A DNA stretch of 7,477 nucleotides, from the NCBI GenBank assembly GCA_036825155.1, contig DAISYU010000147.1, positions 1-7,477 of the forward strand. Direction: 5' to 3'. This document shows, piece by piece, positions 1 to 5,977 of this stretch. Both the position numbers and the translations under genes were made by a program. How positions within the stretch are numbered: position 1 is the stretch's first letter; every line of letters starts with the position of its first letter. This DNA comes from DSAD01 sp036825155. GTDB lineage: Bacteria > Desulfobacterota > Desulfomonilia > UBA1062. A model generated the notes under the pieces. That model searched no databases, was not told the DNA's origin, and worked only from the letters and a program-made list of their open reading frames with translations.

Positions 1-75
1 GGCGGCATAGCCAAGTGGTAAGGCGACGGTCTGCAAAACCGTTATTCACCGGTTCGAATCCGGTTGCCGCCTCCA
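1..75 (+). tRNA. tRNA-Cys (anticodon GCA), CCA encoded
   Basis: A complete cloverleaf can be folded. The acceptor stem pairs GGCGGCA (1-7) with TGCCGCC (65-71), followed by a U discriminator at 72, as is usual for cysteine tRNA, and an encoded CCA at 73-75. The anticodon stem ACGGT/ACCGT (26-30/38-42) encloses the loop CTGCAAA with anticodon GCA at 33-35, and the T-arm carries GGTTCGAATCC. The gene starts at the first base of the window, so its promoter and any upstream tRNA partners lie outside. Confidence 0.98.
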
Positions 76-239
76 TTCTTTTATCAGAACCATTCAAAGA
101 GATTCACAGGCGAACCGTCCCCCACAATCCACTCTTTAGACTCAGATCATGTCAATCCTGGAAAGCACCTGTCAATTCAGGAGACATCAAGATATTGCAA
201 AATCAGATGACGGGAACGGCCTGTCGGGTGAGACTGACT
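76..239. other. Spacer between tRNA-Cys and the histidine kinase stop, no feature recognised
   Basis: The tRNA and the leftward kinase gene converge here, so terminators for both would be expected. I see only weak pairing (for example CCTG and CAGG around 168-182) and no hairpin followed by a T-run in either direction. A short open frame runs through it but it overlaps the tRNA and the kinase and looks spurious. Confidence 0.5.
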
Positions 240-2228
240 CTACTCCTTCTCACTACTGATGCGGGGCAGATAGAGGGTGAAGGTCGTTCCCTTGCCCATG
301 ACACTGTCTATGAGGATACTGCCCTTCAGATCCGTAACGATCCTTTTCACGGTAGCCAGGCCAAGTCCTGTGCCTTTGCCACGTTCCTTGGTGGTGAAAA
401 ACGGATCAAAGATGTGCCTGGTGGTCTCCGGGCTCATACCGCACCCGGTATCACTCACGCTGAGTTTGAGGTACTCTCCTGAAGACAGATCAGTATTGAT
501 ACTGCCTGTGATGTCCTCCCCATTGATGTCTACGGACTCCAGACCTATCTGCATGATCCCTCCACCGGGCTCCATGGCCTGGTATGCATTCGTGCAGAGG
601 TTCATGATGATCTGATGTATCTCGGTCGAGTCTGCGAACACCGCACATTCTTCACACTGGACGGCACAGCGGATCTCTATGGTGGTGGGTATGGTCACAC
701 GTAAGAGCTTGAGGGCCTCATTCAGGATCAATGCCACGCGAACCCGCTCCCGCTGCGTCTCATACTTCCTGCTGAACGAAAGAATCTGTGTCACCAGTTC
801 GCGGGCGCGCATCCCGGCCGAGAGCACCTGTTCAAGATTTTTCCGGGCCCTGGAGTCCTCGGGCACCTCTTGCTTTACCAGTTCAGTATATCCGATAATG
901 GCCGAGAGCATATTGTTGAAATCATGGGCAATTCCGCCAGCCAATGTCCCGATTGCCTCCATCTTCTGGGCCTGGGACAGACGCATCTCGTATCGATCAC
1001 GCTCCTTCTCGACCTCTTTGCGCTCGGTTATATCCCGGACAATGCCGCGGAACCCTATGGGGAAACCTTTTGAGTCCCTGCGCAGGGCAACGGAGGCCTC
1101 GGCATAGATCCTGTTCCCGTTCTTGTCCATGAGTTCCCAGTCGAATGCCTTGGTTGGCTGACCGGAGAGATAGACCGAGTGAAACATGTCGAAAACCTTC
1201 TTTGCATTGGTCTCGTCCATGTATTGTGTGTAATTCATTCCCATCAGTTCTTCCTGGGAATAGCCGAGGTTTGTGCTCAGCGCCTTATTGAAGAAGGTGA
1301 AATTACCGGCGAGATCGACCTCGAAATACACCTCTTCAATACCCTCGAGTATGTTTCTATACTTCTCTTCGCTGAACTTCAGGGCCTTCTCCGCCTTGAG
1401 ACGTCCGGTAATGTCCCTGCCGGAGCCCTGAACATAAAATGGCCTACCGTTCTCGTCGCAGACAAGCATGTTCTTGTATTCGATCACACGCTCCCTGCCG
1501 TCCTTTGTCAGGATGTTGATGAGCCCTTCCTGTCTTCCTTTTTTTCTGAGATCATTCATATACGCCGCAAAGAACGGTTTGTACTGATCCGGCATGAGAT
1601 CTGTTATCTTCATGCCGGAGACGTCTTCGGCTGTGTAGCCGATATCCATCTTGGATGCCAGATTGGTCTCGATCAGATTACCATCTAAGTCATGGACGAA
1701 TAAAAAGTCGGATACGTTTTCAAAAATGTGGCGGTATTTGTTCTCAGAAAGCCACAGGGCCTCCTCGGTTTTCCTCCTGTCGGTGATATCCCGAGCAACG
1801 CCTTGAATTGCATAAGGCTGCCCGTCTTTGTATATGAGCGCACCTTTTGTCTCCAGATAGACAAAACCCCCATCCTTCTTGCGTATCTTATAGATGCTTG
1901 TTCCCTGCTGGTGCCCATTGGTAACGATATCTTCCCGGACACTGAGCGCAAGGGGATACTGGTCTTCGCTGATCATGGAGGCAAAACCCATAGTGAGCAG
2001 TTCCTCTTTGGTGTAACCTAAAACATCAGACACGGTCTTGTTTACATCGAGGAAATTCCCTTCAAGGTCATGGATATAGACGCACTCGAGGGACCGGTCG
2101 AACAGCGCCGAATACCGGGCCCTGATTTCTTCGAGTTCATTACTCATAGATACTGACGGTGCAGATACGTTTTCTCTCAAGGCGAGTCCTTCACTCATCT
2201 CACTTGGTTGCATGCCCTCTGATCTCAC
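240..2228 (-). CDS. Soluble sensor histidine kinase with three PAS domains
   Basis: A 662-residue cytoplasmic two-component sensor kinase. Three PAS/PAC units follow one another at about residues 33-157, 158-283 and 284-408; each ends in an RDIT-type PAC motif (RDITDR, RDITGR, RDITER). The dimerisation/phosphoacceptor domain has the H-box GGIAHDFNN with the predicted phosphorylated His at 435. The ATPase domain shows the N-box (N543, N547), the G1 box DTGCG (593-597), the F-box FDPFFTTK and the G2 box GTGLGL (619-624), so it should be active. No membrane segment or signal peptide is visible, so it probably senses a cytoplasmic cue; the PAS sequences do not reveal a ligand. There is no fused receiver. 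The longest frame opens with GTG at 2228, where AAGG directly abuts the start. ATG codons at 2213 (AGAGGG just upstream) or 2198 are equally plausible, and all leave the domains intact. It is transcribed away from its right-hand neighbours, and no intact response regulator lies in the window. Confidence 0.95.
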   Translation of the reverse strand: MRSEGMQPSEMSEGLALRENVSAPSVSMSNELEEIRARYSALFDRSLECVYIHDLEGNFLDVNKTVSDVLGYTKEELLTMGFASMISEDQYPLALSVREDIVTNGHQQGTSIYKIRKKDGGFVYLETKGALIYKDGQPYAIQGVARDITDRRKTEEALWLSENKYRHIFENVSDFLFVHDLDGNLIETNLASKMDIGYTAEDVSGMKITDLMPDQYKPFFAAYMNDLRKKGRQEGLINILTKDGRERVIEYKNMLVCDENGRPFYVQGSGRDITGRLKAEKALKFSEEKYRNILEGIEEVYFEVDLAGNFTFFNKALSTNLGYSQEELMGMNYTQYMDETNAKKVFDMFHSVYLSGQPTKAFDWELMDKNGNRIYAEASVALRRDSKGFPIGFRGIVRDITERKEVEKERDRYEMRLSQAQKMEAIGTLAGGIAHDFNNMLSAIIGYTELVKQEVPEDSRARKNLEQVLSAGMRARELVTQILSFSRKYETQRERVRVALILNEALKLLRVTIPTTIEIRCAVQCEECAVFADSTEIHQIIMNLCTNAYQAMEPGGGIMQIGLESVDINGEDITGSINTDLSSGEYLKLSVSDTGCGMSPETTRHIFDPFFTTKERGKGTGLGLATVKRIVTDLKGSILIDSVMGKGTTFTLYLPRISSEKE

Positions 2229-2249
2229 CCTTTTCTTTCCCAGGACTAC

Positions 2250-2265
2250 ATTTCATTATTTCATT
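2250..2265. repeat. Perfect tandem octamer ATTTCATT x2
   Basis: Two head-to-tail copies of ATTTCATT lie about 20-35 bp upstream of the kinase start region, and a third isolated copy is at 2363-2370. They could be a regulator-binding repeat or simple low-complexity AT sequence; nothing else in the window distinguishes these. Confidence 0.4.
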
Positions 2266-2561
2266 CATTCCCACACTACTAACAATCGGGAATCTGATCC
2301 AAAAAGATTACTACTTCGATGATTTCTTTTTACACAGCAGTCACCTAGACGGAAATTTAAGCATTTCATTGCCGTTTGCCTGAGAAATGGCCAAATCCAC
2401 TTGCATCCTCATCCAGGAACATGGTAACAAGTCTCGAATATTACGACATATGGTCATGCCGGCAAACAGCATGCCGCTATGAAGTAAATGGGCACCCTAT
2501 AGAGAGGTACGGATAGGCTGCCATGTACGCTCCACGTGATATGTTGCACAAAACAGCATGT

Positions 2562-2566
2562 AAGGT
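2562..2566 (+). promoter_or_regulatory. Shine-Dalgarno AAGGT that decides the omptin-like start
   Basis: AAGGT ends 5 bases before ATG 2572. No comparable site precedes the in-frame GTG at 2536, which would also add 12 residues in front of an otherwise well-formed signal peptide. Confidence 0.7.
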
Positions 2567-2571
2567 ATTGT

Positions 2572-3519
2572 ATGCATACATTACGAATCGTATTCGGCCT
2601 GTTTGTTCTTTTCTTCGTAAACATTGTTCCGCTGTCTGCCGGTGAGGTCACACATACGGCCAGACTCGATCTCGTATCCCTGTGGGGAGAGAGTTCATAC
2701 GAGATATCATTCCCAGAGGGTGTAAGCAGACTGGAGTGGCCGATGGACATGCATGCACTCGGTGCTGCATATGTTCTCAACTACCATGATTTTATCGAGG
2801 TGGACCTGTCAGTTGTCACCAATCCCTGGGGTGAACGCAATGATTTCATGAAGGATTACGACTGGATCGATGAGTCATACTATACCGGGAGAACCCCTCA
2901 TGAGGGTGTTGACGTTTACTCATGCAGCGAACTGGATTCCAAGATCTTCATGATCAATGCAGACTCGCGGCTGTTCTTATATTCCTACAACCCGTTTTCG
3001 TTTGCACTGCTTGCAGGCTTAAACTATGTGGAACTCGACTACCGGGCATACAACACCTCGCAGGTCGGATACGGCTCATGGCAGGATCAGAGCGACATGA
3101 TAAACGGGCCCACCATCACCTATGCTCTCGAGACGACCTCCATCGCCCTGGGCGTGTCATGCAGGATTGACATTGACGAGGTCCTGAGCATGACCATCGA
3201 TGCATCATTCCTCCCGTATGTAGCTGCCGAAGACGAAGACAATCACATCAGACGATCCCGCGTTTCTCAGTCTGAATGCACCGGCACCGGAACAGAGGTA
3301 TCTCTCGGCACGAGATTCAAATTTTACAAGGACTGGCACCTCTACACCGAGTGCACCAGGCAGCGTATCTCGACCTCGGGGGATCAGACACAGTACTGGT
3401 ACGGAGATGACCCGGCAACCGCCAATTTTGACGATACCGGCAGTTTGTATTCGAACATCGATTCAGACATAGATCAGGAAACATTCCAGATCACCCTGGG
3501 TATCGGCTGCAGGTTTTAG
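2572..3519 (+). CDS. Omptin-like outer-membrane aspartyl protease (OmpT/Pla family)
   Basis: The product is 315 residues from ATG 2572, close to the roughly 310-320 residues of omptin precursors. Residues 1-23 form a signal peptide (MHTLRI, a hydrophobic core, then LSA before GE). The mature part has alternating beta-strand character and ends in Phe, as outer-membrane barrels do. Compared with E. coli OmpT from memory, landmarks fall in order: SRLEW (52-56) for SQLDW; KDYDW (94-98) for the VDQDW region, giving D95 and D97 for catalytic D83/D85; DEDNH (221-225) for DNDEH, giving D223 and H225 for D210/H212; and QITLGIGCRF at the end for the last strand. The spacing from the second Asp to the His is 128 residues, against 127 in OmpT. 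D221 matches the S1-pocket Asp208; the match to Glu27 is unclear. The expected role is surface proteolysis with the active site facing outward, in an LPS-bearing outer membrane. The next gene begins 59 bp downstream. Overall identity is low, so the family is inferred from motifs and spacing. Confidence 0.8.
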   Translation: MHTLRIVFGLFVLFFVNIVPLSAGEVTHTARLDLVSLWGESSYEISFPEGVSRLEWPMDMHALGAAYVLNYHDFIEVDLSVVTNPWGERNDFMKDYDWIDESYYTGRTPHEGVDVYSCSELDSKIFMINADSRLFLYSYNPFSFALLAGLNYVELDYRAYNTSQVGYGSWQDQSDMINGPTITYALETTSIALGVSCRIDIDEVLSMTIDASFLPYVAAEDEDNHIRRSRVSQSECTGTGTEVSLGTRFKFYKDWHLYTECTRQRISTSGDQTQYWYGDDPATANFDDTGSLYSNIDSDIDQETFQITLGIGCRF

Positions 3520-3578
3520 CGTCCAGCCCCACACATTACACCTTTAGAGCACCGCCTCATCTGTCGATAGAAGAGAGC

Positions 3579-4934
3579 ATGTACTCGTCTACGGCACTGG
3601 TTCATAAAAATATCGACAGGGCACGGCACTGGCTGCCATACTGTCATCCGAAACTCAGGGATCTCATCGCGCTGCTGCCTGCGTTTTTTTGCGAAGGACA
3701 CCCCTCCATCGGGACCTACGGACACAAAAGCTGTACGACTGAAGAATATCATCTGCTGCACAACTATCTCGGGAAGAGACCCGACATTCCTGTCGGCAGG
3801 CTGCCGGACAGGATCGGCATTGACAGCCTGATTGTCTGCGCGAGACCCTCTCTGAGCAATGAATACTTCTCTTCGGTGCTGCTCATCTGCCGGCCGAGAA
3901 CTGAAAGCTCACCTGACGAGATCGAGGAAAAGGCACAGGAAATCGCCCGGATTTACCGGCGTCATGGCATTTCCCTGACCTGTGTGATCAAGGGCGGCAC
4001 CCTGGATCAGCTGCTTGTGTATGAAATTATGCGCACAGGCATTGTGATTGCCGGAAAGCAGCCCATAACACGCACAGAGAATTCATCCGATTCCCGCACC
4101 TTTATCGGAGAGGTTCCTCGCCTCATTACGGACAGTACCCGTGTTGAATCTCATGAATGGAATCCCTTCCAGTGTTTTCTCGACCAAAAGGCCGACGAAT
4201 TCATCAACTCAGGCGATTACCCGGCCCCGCTCTCCATTCCCGGCTCAAATCCATTCATCATCCCCTATCTGCACATCCTGCACCGGTACGATGAGAACAT
4301 GGATTCCGAAAGCATCGAAAAGGTACGTTCGAGCATCAGCAACCTTTACACACCCTTCCCGCCGACACACGAGGCAATGCAGGCATTGAACAAGGCATGG
4401 AACATGACCGGATCATACCGGAGTCTCGAGGAGATGAGCTTTGACAATGGCCTGCTCTTGAGAAAATGGCTGATCCCCATGGAAGAAAACGAACTCCCTG
4501 TCTTTTCCTGGCCTCCGCCTGAGCACATGGCGCTGCCGGCGGCGAGACTCTGTCAAGACAAAGGCCTCTGGTCCATCCGGGAGGCAGGACAGTACCGGCA
4601 TTCGTATCCATGGGTGGTGCTCACCTGGGGGGTCGTCGCAGGCCTTATAAACTCCGGGACACAACTGAGCTTTCCGAGTTCGCTGCTTTTCAGACGCGAT
4701 ATAAAGAAAAGGCTCCTGGCGCTTCATGAAGAGATAGCACAGGGTGCCGAGATTATTGTCCCCGAGGATCATACAAAGGGATCAATCCAATTCAGATGCG
4801 GGCGTTTCTTCTTCTCCGATACCCCGTTTGCCATTCTGGAGAAGGGAAACAAATACAGTCTCGAACTTTTCGAGAGCATAAAGAAAAAGGCCCTTCTTGA
4901 CGATATCGACTTAGACAAATATGAAAAGGGATAG
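3579..4934 (+). CDS. Class I adenylate cyclase-like protein lacking the catalytic Asp pair (probable pseudoenzyme)
   Basis: A 451-residue protein without signal peptide or clear membrane segment. Compared with enterobacterial CyaA from memory, several blocks agree in order. LLPAFFCEGHPSIGTY (32-47) resembles the LLPTLLHYHHPLMPGY segment. SSVLLIC (98-104) sits where SSDLDIWVC carries the metal-binding aspartates. YEIMRTGIVIAGK (148-160) resembles DEFYRTAVRLAGK. FDNGLLLRKW (288-297) resembles PQDIGVLTRKLY. GLWSIREAG (329-337) and WGVVAGLINSGTQLSF (350-365) resemble GWYLYNRAP and AWFNGLLTSRTRLYI. The DxD positions become V100 and L102, and the GSxSS motif becomes ARPSLS (88-93), so cyclase activity is not expected. 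CyaA's C-terminal regulatory part is missing. The start has the purine-rich AGAAGAGAG (3569-3577) before it. The stop lies 17 bp before the receiver-TPR gene, so the two form an operon. The reading frame is sure; the family link is remote and needs a profile search. Confidence 0.6.
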   Translation: MYSSTALVHKNIDRARHWLPYCHPKLRDLIALLPAFFCEGHPSIGTYGHKSCTTEEYHLLHNYLGKRPDIPVGRLPDRIGIDSLIVCARPSLSNEYFSSVLLICRPRTESSPDEIEEKAQEIARIYRRHGISLTCVIKGGTLDQLLVYEIMRTGIVIAGKQPITRTENSSDSRTFIGEVPRLITDSTRVESHEWNPFQCFLDQKADEFINSGDYPAPLSIPGSNPFIIPYLHILHRYDENMDSESIEKVRSSISNLYTPFPPTHEAMQALNKAWNMTGSYRSLEEMSFDNGLLLRKWLIPMEENELPVFSWPPPEHMALPAARLCQDKGLWSIREAGQYRHSYPWVVLTWGVVAGLINSGTQLSFPSSLLFRRDIKKRLLALHEEIAQGAEIIVPEDHTKGSIQFRCGRFFFSDTPFAILEKGNKYSLELFESIKKKALLDDIDLDKYEKG

Positions 4935-4937
4935 TAT

Positions 4938-4945
4938 AGAGGGGA
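4938..4945 (+). promoter_or_regulatory. Strong Shine-Dalgarno AGAGGGGA for the receiver-TPR gene
   Basis: AGAGGGGA lies in the 17-bp gap between the cyclase-like stop and ATG 4952, ending 6 bases before the start. It fixes that start and supports separate translation of the second gene on a shared transcript. Confidence 0.8.
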
Positions 4946-4951
4946 ATAGAC

Positions 4952-5977
4952 ATGCCGACACCTTTTGATACCCTGGTTCTGATTGTTGGAGCCAACCTGT
5001 TGTATAAAAAGACGCTCAAACAGATGCTCACAACCATCGGGTTTCAAAAAATAGACGAGGTCAAGGACGCACCCACGGCATGGGAGTCCATCAGAAGGAC
5101 CAATCCCGGCATCGTCATCGCCCAGTGGGATATGCCCGAGATGAGCGGGATGGCCCTGCTCAAACTCATACGGGCTGATTCTGAATACACCGAGACACCG
5201 ATCATTCTGTGGACCTCGGAAATCACCAAATCAGATGTGGTCAAGGCCGGAGAGGCCGGGGTGAACTCCATACTCATCGAGCCGGTGAGCATTGACAACC
5301 TCGAGTCAAAGATTCGCATCATCATGGAATTCGAGATGAGCCCCACCACGAAAAAGGCGAAGACCTTCATGGCAAAGGGAGATCTGTACCTCAAAGAGGA
5401 ACGATATGAGTCCGCCCTGAAAGAGTATGAAAAGATCCTCGACATCTTAGAGTCGGCAGAGGTCTACTACAATATCGGCTATATCAAGACAGCCAAGGGA
5501 GAATACGACGAGGCCCTGGCGGCATTCAGAAAGGCCACCCAGATCAATCAGATGTTTGCCAAGGCATACAAGGCAATGGCCGAGGTATACGTAAAAATGG
5601 GGAATCCGGACATGGCCGAGAAGTTCCTGCAGATGGCCGGCGAGATCTTCCTGGAACGGGAGATGCATGAAAGTGCCGAGAGCGTTTTCAACGAGATCCT
5701 CCAGATCAAGCCCGACACCATCAATGTCTATAATTCCCTGGGGATCCTCTACAGGAGACAGAACAGGACCGCAGATTCCATCAAGCTCTATGAAAAGGCC
5801 ATCAAGATAAATCCCAATGACGAGAACATCCACTTCAATATGGGCAGGGCCTATCTGGATCTGGAAAATCCCCAGATGGCGAAGAAGTGCTTCATAAAGG
5901 CCTTGAAGATCAACCCCGCCTTTGATACGGCCCAGGGGATGATCGAAGCCATCAACTCAATGGAAAAGGCTCACTGA
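4952..5977 (+). CDS. Degenerate response-regulator receiver domain fused to TPR repeats
   Basis: A 341-residue cytoplasmic protein. Residues 7-127 have the receiver fold signature (VLIVGANLLYKKTLKQML, IAQWDMPEMSGMALLKLIR, IILWTSE, LIEPVS). Aligned with CheY, the acidic pair D12/D13 is G13/A14, the phospho-acceptor D57 is Q58 (QWDMP for DWNMP) and the conserved Lys109 before Pro is E110; only the Thr (T88) is kept. Phosphorylation by a histidine kinase is therefore not expected. Residues 137 to about 324 form five or six TPR units (about 137-165, 168-201, 202-235, a weaker 236-255, 256-289, 290-323), with typical AxxxFxKAxxINP helices, a protein-protein interaction surface. There is no DNA-binding or enzymatic output domain. 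It follows the cyclase-like gene by 17 bp with a strong ribosome-binding site, which suggests that the two products work together. Its 3' end overlaps the opposing gene by 7 bp. Likely role (inferred): a scaffold or adaptor. Confidence 0.93.
   Translation: MPTPFDTLVLIVGANLLYKKTLKQMLTTIGFQKIDEVKDAPTAWESIRRTNPGIVIAQWDMPEMSGMALLKLIRADSEYTETPIILWTSEITKSDVVKAGEAGVNSILIEPVSIDNLESKIRIIMEFEMSPTTKKAKTFMAKGDLYLKEERYESALKEYEKILDILESAEVYYNIGYIKTAKGEYDEALAAFRKATQINQMFAKAYKAMAEVYVKMGNPDMAEKFLQMAGEIFLEREMHESAESVFNEILQIKPDTINVYNSLGILYRRQNRTADSIKLYEKAIKINPNDENIHFNMGRAYLDLENPQMAKKCFIKALKINPAFDTAQGMIEAINSMEKAH

Larger units (their letters stand above)
2229..2571. other. Divergent intergenic region of about 340 bp between the histidine kinase and the omptin-like gene
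   Basis: This stretch separates two divergently transcribed genes and should hold both promoters. I found no convincing -35/-10 pair for either direction and no RNA gene. It is more AT-rich than the flanking genes. It contains a perfect tandem octamer ATTTCATT (2250-2265) with a third copy at 2363-2370. It also contains two CATGCCG copies (2455-2461 and 2470-2476) arranged so that CGGCA (2460-2464) can pair with TGCCG (2472-2476). Reading frames here are short and lack recognisable content. Confidence 0.6.

Noticed and set aside
229..253. GTGAGA...TCTCAC inverted repeat as a terminator for the kinase
   Set aside because: It has a 14-base loop, no T-run on either strand, and half of it lies in the coding region.
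15..482. Rightward open frame of 155 residues crossing tRNA-Cys and the kinase 3' end
   Set aside because: It starts inside the tRNA, lies antisense to the kinase and has no recognisable protein features.
2455..2476. Repeats as a CRISPR-like array
   Set aside because: There are only two 7-base copies with no spacer structure and no cas genes nearby.
2536..2571. GTG start at 2536 for the omptin-like gene
   Set aside because: ATG 2572 has an AAGGT site at good spacing and gives a standard signal peptide and a family-like length; the upstream extension has neither.
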